DNA of 64,000 nt, taken from contig JAHBXC010000001.1 in the NCBI GenBank assembly GCA_019636675.1, positions 868,001-932,000 of the forward strand, read 5' to 3'. This stretch comes from Phycisphaeraceae bacterium (lineage in GTDB: Bacteria > Planctomycetota > Phycisphaerae > Phycisphaerales > UBA1924). Each line of letters begins with the position of its first letter. The first letter of the stretch is position 1. The translations under genes and the position numbers were made by a program. The notes under the pieces are model-generated. The model searched no databases, was not told the DNA's origin, and saw nothing but the letters and a program-made list of their open reading frames with translations. Shown piece after piece: positions 54,426 to 62,739 of this stretch.

Positions 54426-55532
54426 ATGCCGCGCAAAGCCACGACGCCATCCAGCGAGACGCCCACGCCCCCGGCCCCCGCCGGGGCCGCGGCGGGCAAA
54501 CGCGCCGCGATGTGGCTCGAGCCGTCGCAGGTCGAACTCGCCCGGGCCATCCTCGACGCGACAGGCATGATCCCCGCGTTCGTCGGAGGGCCCGAGTCCG
54601 CCTCGCGCACGGGCCCGCCCCTCGCCGAGTCTTTCGAGGGATCGCAGCCCCTCGACGACCCTCGGCGCGCGCTCACGGCGCTCGACGCGGACCTCGTCCT
54701 TTTCCTGACCTCCGCAGGGCAGTCAAGCGCCGACGCGCTCGACGACGCCGCCGCCCTCTCCGAGGCGCGCGAGCGAGGCCTGCGCGTCGCGTCGCTCGAG
54801 CCAACGCCCGCCTCGGCGCTCGACAGCGCGCGCTTCGAGCGCGACACCGGCACGCCCGAAGCCGTGCGCATCGTCCCCTCCATGCGCCGCGCGCGCGTGA
54901 TGGGGCATGTCATCGAACTCCTCGAGACCGTCGCGCCGGTGCGCACGCTCTCGATCTCCCTGCGCAACGGGCGCGGCCAGGGCACGCTCTTCGCCCGACT
55001 CTTCGACGCGATGGACATCGTCCTCGCCCTCCTCGGAGAGCCAGAGACCATCGACGCCTCCGTCTGCGGCCCCGCCGTCCCGGGGCGCGTCCACCTCGCG
55101 CCGGGCGATTCGCTGCGCCAACTCCGCGGCGACCTCACCGCCAACCTCCGCTTCGCCCACGCCTGCGCCGCGTCCGTGTCGCTCTCCGACAACGCGGGAC
55201 GCTGGTTCCGCGGCGTCACGCTCGTGGGCCACGGCGGCGCGCTGCGCTTCGACGATTCCTCCTACGAACTCATCGACCCCTCCGGCAAGACCGTCGACGC
55301 CTCGTCGGCGCACGAACGGCGCGGGAAAAAGGCGACCAACAACGCCGGCAACGACCTCGCCGCCCACGCGATCGGCGAGCAGATCCACGCCATGTTCGAT
55401 ATGCACGCCCCCGCCACGCCGCCGCGCAGCACCGCGACCGTGCTCGCGATGGCCGAGGCCGCGCTCCTCAGCGCGCGCACCGGCTCGCCCGAATCACCCG
55501 GCACCGTCCTGCGCATGGCCGGCGTGCACTGA
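54426..55532 (+). CDS. Possible Gfo/Idh/MocA-like protein
   Basis: A 368-residue cytoplasmic protein. Residues 30-140 look like a Rossmann-type half (TALDADLVLFLTSAGQSS, ARERGLRVASLEPTP) but no glycine-rich dinucleotide motif is visible. Residues 160-310 resemble the C-terminal domain of Gfo/Idh/MocA oxidoreductases: LFDAMDIVLALLGEPETIDA, LTANLRFAHACAASVSLSDN, VTLVGHGGALRFDDSSYELI. The C-terminal 60 residues are Ala/Thr-rich. It may be a degenerate or non-catalytic family member. It lies downstream of and divergent from rnpB. Assignment is tentative. Confidence 0.65.
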   Translation: MPRKATTPSSETPTPPAPAGAAAGKRAAMWLEPSQVELARAILDATGMIPAFVGGPESASRTGPPLAESFEGSQPLDDPRRALTALDADLVLFLTSAGQSSADALDDAAALSEARERGLRVASLEPTPASALDSARFERDTGTPEAVRIVPSMRRARVMGHVIELLETVAPVRTLSISLRNGRGQGTLFARLFDAMDIVLALLGEPETIDASVCGPAVPGRVHLAPGDSLRQLRGDLTANLRFAHACAASVSLSDNAGRWFRGVTLVGHGGALRFDDSSYELIDPSGKTVDASSAHERRGKKATNNAGNDLAAHAIGEQIHAMFDMHAPATPPRSTATVLAMAEAALLSARTGSPESPGTVLRMAGVH

Positions 55533-55534
55533 CC

Positions 55535-55831
55535 TCACGCCTTCAGGTCGATGTTCTCGCCCTTGCGACGCTTCGCGGCCTCGCGCGCGTGCGGGGTGTA
55601 GAAACCGGCGGCCTCTCTGTCCTCCCGGGATTCCTCTTCGCCGTTGGCCCCCGCCTTGCGCACCGGGTCGGCCTCCGTGACCGGCGCGACGGGCACATCC
55701 ACCTGATCCTCGTCGCGCGCGCCGGGCTTGTCCTCCCCCTCGACCTTGCGCGCACGATCGCGCAGCTGCGTCCGCGCCGCCTGCGGCGCACCAGCGACCG
55801 ACTGCACGATGTGGGATCCGATCATCTCCAC
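55535..55831 (-). CDS. Small hydrophilic protein of unknown function
   Basis: A 98-residue highly charged protein with no membrane segment. It opens with IGSHIVQSVAGAPQAARTQL and ends FYTPHAREAAKRRKGENIDL. The middle is Glu/Asp/Arg/Gly-rich and probably unfolded. Its stop is 2 nt from the stop of the convergent gene at 55532. Start is uncertain: GTG at 55831 or ATG at 55825, neither with good ribosome-binding-site spacing. Codon usage and GC pattern fit a real gene but no family is recognised. Confidence 0.5.
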   Translation of the reverse strand: MEMIGSHIVQSVAGAPQAARTQLRDRARKVEGEDKPGARDEDQVDVPVAPVTEADPVRKAGANGEEESREDREAAGFYTPHAREAAKRRKGENIDLKA

Positions 55832-55921
55832 ACCCCGCTTATCGGCCGAAAGATCCGTCCCACTTCATCGAGGGGATGCAACGCGCCGCTCGCGGCGCAT
55901 AACCCATGATTTCTCGGGCAT

Positions 55922-56464
55922 TCACGCCCGGTCGGGGCTCCCCGCCTCGCGGATCAGCCCCTCGACCAGCGCGATCCCCCGGGCCACCTCCGCACGCCCC
56001 TCGGACGCCCTCGCGATCGCCAGCGCGCGCCGCGCGATCTCCACGCGCTTGCGCACCTTCTTCCCGCCCTCCCCCGCCGCGAGCGTGTCGCTCAGGTTGT
56101 CGTACACGTCCGCCAGTTTGATCGCGTGCGCACGCCACGACGCCCTTTCCAGTTGCGCGTCGTACGCGACCTCGCGCTCCGGCTCGGGCAGTCGCGAGTC
56201 CTTCGACAACGCCGCGACATCCCGCGCGATCGACTCGCCGAAATGCTCCGCCAGGTCGTCGAAGTCCGTCGTCGTGTCCTCGATCGTGTCGTGCAGCAGC
56301 GCCGCCGCCAGGCACTCCTCGTCGTCCACGCCCATCAGCGCCGCGAGCGTGATCGTCACCCGCGCGACATGCGAGAAGTACGGCGTCGCGCCGTCCTTGC
56401 GATGACTCCCCTCGTGCGCCCTCGCCGCGAACGCCGACGCTTTCTGCCACAGATCGCCGCGCAT
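55922..56464 (-). CDS. HD-domain protein resembling small alarmone hydrolases
   Basis: A 180-residue HD-type phosphohydrolase. The order H32 (PYFSHVARV), H58-D59 (LLHDTIEDT), E62-D63 and D119 (IKLADVYDNLSD) matches the RelA/SpoT hydrolase domain and stand-alone small alarmone hydrolases such as MESH1, which remove the 3'-pyrophosphate of (p)ppGpp. A synthetase domain is absent. The ATG at 56464 shares its A with the ispF stop, so the two are translationally coupled. Substrate is inferred, since related HD proteins act on other nucleotides or on NADPH. Confidence 0.82.
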   Translation of the reverse strand: MRGDLWQKASAFAARAHEGSHRKDGATPYFSHVARVTITLAALMGVDDEECLAAALLHDTIEDTTTDFDDLAEHFGESIARDVAALSKDSRLPEPEREVAYDAQLERASWRAHAIKLADVYDNLSDTLAAGEGGKKVRKRVEIARRALAIARASEGRAEVARGIALVEGLIREAGSPDRA

Positions 56465-56988
56465 CACAGGCGCTCCTTGCCGTCGTGCTCGAGCAGGACC
56501 ACGACATGCACCTCAACGGCGCGCCCCTCGCCAACCGCGTCGACCTTCTCGTGGGTCTTGCCCTTCACATTGACCGCGCCCACCTTCACGCCCAGCAGTC
56601 GCGCCAGGTTCGCGCGGATCTCGTTCTTCACTGGAGAGAGTTTCGGGCGCTCCAGAATCACCGTGCAGTCCACATTCGCGACGCGCCACCCGCGCTCGCG
56701 CGCGTCGGTCACCGCGCGCTCCAGGAACACCCGAGACGCCGCCCCCTCCCACTTCGCGTCGGTGTCGGGGAACAGCTGCCCGATGTCGGGCAGCGCCAGC
56801 GCCCCCAGGATCGCGTCGGTGACGGCGTGCAGCAGCGCGTCCCCGTCCGAGTGCCCCACGGGCCCCCAACCCCGGTCGTCGTGCTCCAGAGGCACCCCGC
56901 CCAGCACAAACGCCCGCCCAGCCCCGGCAGGGGCGATCGGCTCCAGCCGGTGCAGGTCGTACCCATGCCCGATGCGCATCATCGACAC
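56464..56988 (-). CDS. ispF: 2-C-methyl-D-erythritol 2,4-cyclodiphosphate synthase
   Basis: Cyclises CDP-ME-2-phosphate to ME-cPP in the MEP pathway of isoprenoid synthesis. The 174-residue protein carries the zinc ligands D11 and H13 (GHGYDLHRL) and H54 (HSDGDALLHA), then LPDIGQLFPDTD and, at the C-terminus, VNVKGKTHEKVDAVGEG. The loop between the first and second zinc sites is about 12 residues longer than in E. coli (residues 18-28). A GTG start at 56988 is preferred because AAGGAG is 8 nt upstream; two ATGs at 56982 and 56979 are alternatives. Confidence 0.95.
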   Translation of the reverse strand: MSMMRIGHGYDLHRLEPIAPAGAGRAFVLGGVPLEHDDRGWGPVGHSDGDALLHAVTDAILGALALPDIGQLFPDTDAKWEGAASRVFLERAVTDARERGWRVANVDCTVILERPKLSPVKNEIRANLARLLGVKVGAVNVKGKTHEKVDAVGEGRAVEVHVVVLLEHDGKERL

Positions 56989-57260
56989 CGATCATGCTCC
57001 TTCCGGGCCCCCCTCGCCGGGTGCGAACCCGGGGCCCGTCAAACCCGTTCTGTTTCAAGGCGGCACACGCCGTCTTGAGTCCGTCCCCCGTCGGGCCGAT
57101 CCGACCCGTGGGGCTGCTTACCATCACCGGGCGACTGGACGACGCCCGCCAAGTCCGTATCTTACGATCCCGGCCCCATCGAGCCGATCGCACTGGATCC
57201 TGCCCCTCATTCCCGGCAGGATCGACCAACGACCGATTTCTCCCCTCGGAGCACCCCCCA

Positions 57261-57731
57261 ATGCCGGCCCCCCTCTCCCGTTTCGCCCGACCCCTCGCCG
57301 CAGCGACCATCCTCGCGTCGCTCGCGCTCTCCGCCGGCTGCTATCACGAGGGCGGCCCCCTGCGCTCCATCGACCGCTTCACCTATGTCAGCACCTCCTG
57401 GCAGCCCAAGACCGTCACCCTCATCGACACACGCACCGGCGAGTCCATGTGGTCCGTCGACATCCCCGTCGGCCAGCAACTCGTCATCGACTTCAACTTC
57501 GACTCGCGCGGCGACAACACCCAGTGGCTCCCCGACGACGCCCTCTGGGACCTCATGCCCGACACCCGGCGCCACGGCACCCTTCACAACAAGATGAAGG
57601 TCCCCCCGCGCCACGCACGCCGACTCGATGTCTCGCTGCGCCCCGTCCCCGAGATGCCCTCCGGCGCGCCGCAGGCCTCCACCGTCGCACCCCAGCCCGA
57701 CACCGTGCCCGGCTCCGACGGCGGCAACTGA
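57261..57731 (+). CDS. Lipoprotein of unknown function
   Basis: A 156-residue protein with a lipoprotein signal peptide: hydrophobic core (AAATILASLALSAG) and lipobox LSAGC with the acylated Cys at 27. The small mature domain has VSTSWQPKTVTLIDTRTGES, WSVDIPVGQQLVIDFNF and GTLHNKMKVPPRHARRLDVS, a beta-rich module. The C-terminus is Pro/Ser-rich. GGAG 11 nt before the ATG is present. Monocistronic and convergent with the zinc-ribbon pair. No family name is recognised. Confidence 0.75.
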   Translation: MPAPLSRFARPLAAATILASLALSAGCYHEGGPLRSIDRFTYVSTSWQPKTVTLIDTRTGESMWSVDIPVGQQLVIDFNFDSRGDNTQWLPDDALWDLMPDTRRHGTLHNKMKVPPRHARRLDVSLRPVPEMPSGAPQASTVAPQPDTVPGSDGGN

Positions 57732-57771
57732 CCCACCGACACAAACACGAATCCCACCAGCGCCCGCGTCA

Positions 57772-58314
57772 TCACGCGGGCGTTGTTCTTTCCCCGCCGC
57801 ACTCCGGGCACGACGCGCCGTCGCGCAGCCCGGAAAGGTCGTACCCGCACGAGACGCACGCCCCGCGCCGCACGCGCCTCCCTCGCGCGAGCAGACCCGC
57901 CCCGCCCACCACAAACAGCGCGCCGCCCGACCCCCACACCACCCACGCCGGCGCGCGCAACAGCAGCACCTTGTCGAGCCCGTGCTCGCGCAGCGCGTAC
58001 ACCGCACCGCTGCCCATCCCCACGCGCGTCGGCCCGCCCGGCGTCCAGGTCACCACCCCGGCGCCCGGCACATACACAAACCTCGGCTGATCGTCCGGCG
58101 GCCTCGGATCGATCTGCAGGTTCATGTAGGCCAGCGGCCCAGCGCGATCCGGCCGAGCCAGAAACGACATCGACCCGTCCACCAACCGCGCCCACACCGG
58201 CGTCGGCGCAGAACTCCACTGCGCAATCAACCCCAGCGCGAGCGCCGCCGCCCCGACGACCGCCAACGCCACGCTCGCAACCACCCTCGCTCGCCCCCGC
58301 CGCTTCCTCGTCAT
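57772..58314 (-). CDS. Membrane protein with C-terminal CGYDLSGL zinc ribbon (second of pair)
   Basis: A 180-residue protein: N-terminal transmembrane helix (VVASVALAVVGAAALALGLI), a soluble part of about 85 residues with WTPGGPTR, a second transmembrane helix (APAWVVWGSGGALFVVGGAG) and a terminal zinc ribbon CVSCGYDLSGLRDGASCPEC. The start at 58314 has GGAG 7 nt upstream and overlaps the stop of the preceding gene as ATGA. It is a paralogue of that gene with the same layout. The CGYDL ribbon is widespread in planctomycetes; its ligand is unknown. Confidence 0.75.
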   Translation of the reverse strand: MTRKRRGRARVVASVALAVVGAAALALGLIAQWSSAPTPVWARLVDGSMSFLARPDRAGPLAYMNLQIDPRPPDDQPRFVYVPGAGVVTWTPGGPTRVGMGSGAVYALREHGLDKVLLLRAPAWVVWGSGGALFVVGGAGLLARGRRVRRGACVSCGYDLSGLRDGASCPECGGERTTPA

Positions 58315-58916
58315 CGCGCCGCTCCACATTCAGGACACGCCGCGCCCTCGCGCAGACCTCGCAGGTCATACCCGCACGACGCGCACGAGTTCGGCCCGAC
58401 GCGCGAGCGCCGCCGCGCGATCACCAGCCCCGCGCACCCCATCAGCGCCGCCACCCCAGGGCCCCACAGCCACGCCGGATGAATCATCACGAGCGTCACG
58501 CGCCCGGGCGCCACAGTTGCCGCAATCTGGATCCGCGCCGGACGCGAGGGCGACACCAGCGACACCACGAACGGGCTCGGCACGATCGACCCGTCCGGCT
58601 TCACCGAGTGCATCACGACATCCGGCGGCTGCCACTCGATCTTCCCCGTCGCGTACCCCGGGGGCCAGGTCCTGTACCGGAACGGCCGCATCGTCGACAT
58701 CGACATCGTTCCCGGGAAGAACAGCGAGCGCGACCCCCACTGCGACCCCGCCCCGGTGATGTGCGCCGGAAACGCCGGATATGACACCGACGCGAGCCGC
58801 GCGCCGAACTGCGAGTACACCCCCAGCGCAACCAGCGCCACGCCGGCCGCGAAGAGCCCGGCCACACCGAGACCGACCGTCCGTCGCTTCTTCATACTCG
58901 CGCCTGCAGATTTCAT
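58311..58916 (-). CDS. Membrane protein with C-terminal CGYDLRGL zinc ribbon (first of pair)
   Basis: A 201-residue protein with an N-terminal helix (VGLGVAGLFAAGVALVALGV), a soluble region (GSRSLFFPGTMSMSTMRPFR), a second helix (WLWGPGVAALMGCAGLVIA) and the zinc ribbon CASCGYDLRGLREGAACPEC. The ATG at 58916 is used; an ATG at 58895 is a possible alternative. It overlaps its paralogue at 58314 by 4 nt and is divergent from the large operon at 59135. Function unknown; the shared layout implies the two act together. Confidence 0.75.
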   Translation of the reverse strand: MKSAGASMKKRRTVGLGVAGLFAAGVALVALGVYSQFGARLASVSYPAFPAHITGAGSQWGSRSLFFPGTMSMSTMRPFRYRTWPPGYATGKIEWQPPDVVMHSVKPDGSIVPSPFVVSLVSPSRPARIQIAATVAPGRVTLVMIHPAWLWGPGVAALMGCAGLVIARRRSRVGPNSCASCGYDLRGLREGAACPECGAAR

Positions 58917-59134
58917 CGCACCCAGCATACCAACCAAACAACGCAAACAACACCCGATCGCGATGGCTCAGATTTGAGACAGAACTACGCAGAAGTGCGC
59001 ACATTTGTGACACGCCACCCTGCCAGCCGGGGGGAGCACCAGGATTTGTCGCGTTCTGCGACAAAATGGCTTGCAGAAACGAGACTGAACGATCATCCTT
59101 GGTGCACGCCCCCCTTGGCGACCGGGAGACTCAC

Positions 59135-60613
59135 ATGGGACCGTGCAGTACGACGCTCCGCCTCGCGCCCGCAATCGTCATTGCCTCACTCTCGTGCCTG
59201 GCGAGCGACGGCCACGACGACAACGCCCCCGATGGCTTCGGTCATGTCATCACCTTCAAGCCCGATTGCCTCCAGAGCCATTACCAGGTCCGCGCCCTCA
59301 CACGCAAGCCCGACGGCACGATCTGCCGCGAGATCGGACCCATCGACCTCACCATCCACCGCGCCATGCCCAGGTCCGTCACCTTCGGCGGCGACAACCA
59401 CACCATCCACCACGACGCCACCGGCCACGCCTACGACGCCCCGCACTGGCTCGACTTCGACCGCGACGGCCAGATCACCGCCCCGCCCCAATCGCCCCCG
59501 AGCGCTACCGGCGTCGACCGACGCTTCCCCATCGCCTACACCCGCAACACGCCCATGACCATCGCCGCCTTCGAGCCGCACTTCTCGAAGGACGCCTTCG
59601 GCGGCATGCCCCAGCCCGGCGACTACACGATCAAGGGCACGGGCTCCGACGGTTCGGTGTACCTGCTCGGCAGACAGGGACTCACCGGCATCGGCTCAGA
59701 ACCCCTGCCCGACCACATCGCCTACCTGCCGAACTACAGCATCTCGTGGGAGATCTCCTTCGACGGGACATACCTGTGGTATGACCTAGGGACGACGACG
59801 CATGAGGTGTATGCCACGCTGAACAACCCGATACCAAGCGCACCTATCTTTCAGACACCGCTATTGCACACCACGGTTCACATTGGCTGCACGGCCGCAG
59901 AAGGACAGAGCGGAGCAGACCTGCCCAATGTCTACAACAACATTTGGCAGCGCTTCGCCACCCGACAGATCCGAGCCCTTGGACACGACGAACCCATGAC
60001 CTACTACAGAGTCTGGACGACATCGACCGTGACAGCACGTCAACTGGTCGGATCTCAAGATGGACAGTGCGGCGCTTGGAATTTGCTGTTTATCGAGACG
60101 CTTCTTGCACAGGGAATTTCAAGCCAGAACGACTATTCAATTATTTGGGCAGAGCACAACAATTACAACCGCGGCTTCTTCGTTCCGAATTGGCTCTTCT
60201 CAGGACCAGGCGTATCTGGCGATCCATCCTTCCCATTCCTGATCATTCACAGTGCTGGATGGAGCACGGCTGGATACCCAACAATCTGGACCCAGATCGA
60301 AAGCCAGCCGGGCATTCCTGGACAAGGATGGCCGGAACCGAAATCAAGCTTTGCGAATCATCACGTCACACTTGTCAACAACAAGGTATACGATCCGTCG
60401 TACGGCGTTACCTACCAAGACTTTGCCGACTTCAAGGACAATTTGGCAGGGTTTTGGAAACTTGTACACAATCACCCTGTTCACGAAGAAGACCTTGGAG
60501 TCGATCTGAATGGCAACGGCAATATGACAGATATTTTTACGCTTCAAGTCATACTTGGCGCCGAGAACTCTCCGGCCCACGGGATCGATGCTACCGTCTT
60601 CACTTCTCATTAG
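59135..60613 (+). CDS. Exported protein with possible Cys-His-Asp (transglutaminase-like) centre
   Basis: A 492-residue protein whose ATG at 59135 has GGAG 7 nt upstream. The N-terminus is signal-peptide-like (TTLRLAPAIVIASLSCLAS). The first half carries beta-rich sequence (HVITFKPDC, PGDYTIKGTGSDGSVYLLG). In the second half GSQDGQCGAWNLLFIETLLA places C312 before a helix, and NHHVTLVNNKVYDPSYGVTY supplies H410 and D420; this Cys...His...Asp order and spacing resembles the transglutaminase/papain-like fold. The end includes VDLNGNGNMTDIF. It is the first gene of a tight operon. The catalytic reading is inference. The DNA changes composition near 59740: the second half is clearly AT-richer than the first. 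Confidence 0.72.
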   Translation: MGPCSTTLRLAPAIVIASLSCLASDGHDDNAPDGFGHVITFKPDCLQSHYQVRALTRKPDGTICREIGPIDLTIHRAMPRSVTFGGDNHTIHHDATGHAYDAPHWLDFDRDGQITAPPQSPPSATGVDRRFPIAYTRNTPMTIAAFEPHFSKDAFGGMPQPGDYTIKGTGSDGSVYLLGRQGLTGIGSEPLPDHIAYLPNYSISWEISFDGTYLWYDLGTTTHEVYATLNNPIPSAPIFQTPLLHTTVHIGCTAAEGQSGADLPNVYNNIWQRFATRQIRALGHDEPMTYYRVWTTSTVTARQLVGSQDGQCGAWNLLFIETLLAQGISSQNDYSIIWAEHNNYNRGFFVPNWLFSGPGVSGDPSFPFLIIHSAGWSTAGYPTIWTQIESQPGIPGQGWPEPKSSFANHHVTLVNNKVYDPSYGVTYQDFADFKDNLAGFWKLVHNHPVHEEDLGVDLNGNGNMTDIFTLQVILGAENSPAHGIDATVFTSH

Positions 60614-60622
60614 GGCGAGCAC

Positions 60623-61669
60623 ATGAAAGACCCCATTCACCGTCATATTTTGATCTGCCTCTCGCTCCATTCGCCGGCTTCGGCCGAACCCCTTGCCGGC
60701 ACTGCGAGATGGCCGTCGCAGTTTCATGTAATGCAAGATACCGCCGCGGACACCCGGACTCGTCACGATGCCGAAGATGCTCTCAAAACCGCGCCGCCAG
60801 CCTTCATTAGGACGCTCTTTTTCTCCCTCGACGATCCCGTCGAAGGCCTCCCTGCGGAAACCCTGATCGCGCTCCATCCGGGGCTCCCGAACCGCGAGTG
60901 GGAGTTGCAGCACTTCCCGTCAGCGCCGCAGGTCGTGTATGCGCGCCTGCGACTCTGGGATCATCTCACCAGGCACGCAGAGCCAGCCGCAGACCGTGCA
61001 CGCATCATCGCAGACCTTTTCCCCGAAGCGTCATCGGATTTCCAGAGACGATTGCTGCTGCAGGCAGCGCGCTCGAGCTGGTCGCCCGAGATCGAACAGG
61101 CCGTCGGCGCATGGCTTCTCGATCGCGCCTTGCCGTGCGACATCCGAGAGTTCAGCGCCAGGTCGCTCGGCCTCTTTGCGTACTCCGCGTGGTACGACGG
61201 CATCCTCGACGAGGCGTGGGCGCTCCGGGATGACCCCTGCGCGGCGCGCATCGTTTCCCCGCTCGCCACCACTTCGCCGGGCGTCAACAACCGCTTTGAT
61301 CCCCGTGTCGCCGTGCTGCTCGCGGACAACTTCGAGGCGGCCCTCCGCGAAGAAGACCCCAGTGCGGCGTCATTCCGCGCCGTCGTACTCGGAGATTATC
61401 TCCGTGTGACATTGACCCCGCCCCTCGACTCGCCCCTCGACCCGGGGGGCGAGGAGTGGCAATGGACCATCATCTCGATCGCTTCCGATTGGCTCACTCA
61501 GCATGCGCCGGGGCTCGAAGCCGATGCGGAGCGAGCCGCCCATGGCGACAGAATCGCTCGCCGCCACACAGACCCTCGGTGGATCCACAGCCGCGAGGAA
61601 AGCGTCCTACGCGCTCATGAGCACCAGCGTTTGCTTCGGGAACGCTCGATTCCCCAGCCCGAGCCATAA
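60623..61669 (+). CDS. Exported helical protein, paralogue 1 of the 59-64 kb operon
   Basis: A 348-residue protein with a signal-peptide-like N-terminus (HILICLSLHSPASAEPL). The body is mostly helical with pairs of amphipathic helices (HDAEDALKTAPPAFIRTLFF, ARLRLWDHLTRHAEPAADRA, RIIADLFPEASSDFQRRLLL, DEAWALRDDPCAARIVSPL), suggesting an alpha-solenoid. The tail contains SDWLTQHAPGLEADAERAAH. It follows the 59135 gene after 9 nt and precedes its paralogue after 5 nt. No named family is recognised. Confidence 0.72.
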   Translation: MKDPIHRHILICLSLHSPASAEPLAGTARWPSQFHVMQDTAADTRTRHDAEDALKTAPPAFIRTLFFSLDDPVEGLPAETLIALHPGLPNREWELQHFPSAPQVVYARLRLWDHLTRHAEPAADRARIIADLFPEASSDFQRRLLLQAARSSWSPEIEQAVGAWLLDRALPCDIREFSARSLGLFAYSAWYDGILDEAWALRDDPCAARIVSPLATTSPGVNNRFDPRVAVLLADNFEAALREEDPSAASFRAVVLGDYLRVTLTPPLDSPLDPGGEEWQWTIISIASDWLTQHAPGLEADAERAAHGDRIARRHTDPRWIHSREESVLRAHEHQRLLRERSIPQPEP

Positions 61670-61674
61670 CCGCG

Positions 61675-62739
61675 ATGATGCACAACCTTCTCACCCTGCT
61701 CTGCCTTCTTACGCCTGTCTGCGTTCAGCCCGGCATCGATCATCTCTCGCTACCTCCGTCTTCCCAACGCACCGCCCCCTCGCACGAAGACACCTTCCGC
61801 GTCATGAACGACGCCGCAGCGACCATCGAAGCGCGACACGCGGCCGAAGACCTGCTCCTCGCCTCGAAGCCCGTTCACCTGATACCCGTCGTCTTCGCCG
61901 CGCACGACGAACCCGTCCCCACGCCCGACGGCTTCCACTTCAACCCCTCCGCCATCAGCATGTTCCCCGGGGGCCCGAACCGCGATGTCGAAGCGCAGAT
62001 CCTCCCCGTCGGCGCGCAGATCGTGTACGCCCGATTCAGGATCTGGGAGTCCCTCGTCAGGAACGCACAGCCAATCGAAAGACGCGTGGAGATTCTCGGC
62101 GATCTGTTCCCGCTCGCGGACTCTGAGATGAAACTTTCCATGCTCCTCGACGCATGCACCTGGAATTGGTCGGAACATATCGAGGCGCATGTCCTCGAGG
62201 CGCTTCTCGATCATTCAAACTCCTGTCGCGTGCGAGCAACTGCGGCGCAGGTTCTCAAAATCCACACCATGGGAAAGCACCTCGAATCCGCACTCGCGGC
62301 AGCATGGGCGCTCAGGGGCGATGACTGCGCGATAACCATCGCCGGGAGCATCATCAATCCGGGCACGGGCTCCCCCCCGTATTACGACCCGCGCTTTGCC
62401 GTGCTGCTTATCGATCAGTTTGATCGCGCGCAAAGGGCTGGCAACCCTGCCATCGCAATGACCGCTGGTCGCCGCCTCGCCGACTACCTCCGCTTCACCG
62501 TCGTTCCCTCGGCCGACTTGCGACTCTCCGTCCGCTCCGACGCGTAGCGCGATCATGTCATCCACACCACGAAGACCTGGCTCGACGAGCACCGCGAACG
62601 CCTCGAAGCCGACGCCGCCAAAGCCGCCGCGGGCGACAAACCCGAGCGCCTGCCCGCCCAGCCCGGCTGGAAGCACTACGACCACGACCACGCCGAACGA
62701 ATCATGCGCGAGAACATCGAACGAACGAAACAGCGATGA
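61675..62739 (+). pseudogene. Paralogue 2 with an in-frame TAG (nonsense-interrupted gene)
   Basis: The frame opens at ATG 61675, five nt after paralogue 1, and runs 290 codons to TAG at 62545-62547. Beyond it the same frame stays open for 63 codons to TGA at 62737-62739. The downstream part (HTTKTWLDEHRERLEADAAK, AAAGDKPERLPAQPGWKHYD) matches the tail of paralogue 1 (ASDWLTQHAPGLEADAERAA), and aligned from the right the TAG falls on a tryptophan codon (TGG) in the sister gene. The upstream part is also homologous (ARHAAEDLLLASKPVHLIPV; QIVYARFRIWESLVRNAQPI; AAAWALRGDDCAITIAGS). The distal TGA overlaps the next gene's ATG as ATGA, a sign that it was the original stop. A 290-residue truncated product may still be made. 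It is either a recent nonsense mutation, read-through, or a base error. Confidence 0.75.

Noticed and set aside
62545-62547. TAG as a genetically encoded pyrrolysine codon
   Set aside because: No pyl genes, suppressor tRNA or known Pyl-containing family are visible, and the sister gene has tryptophan; a simple nonsense change is more likely.
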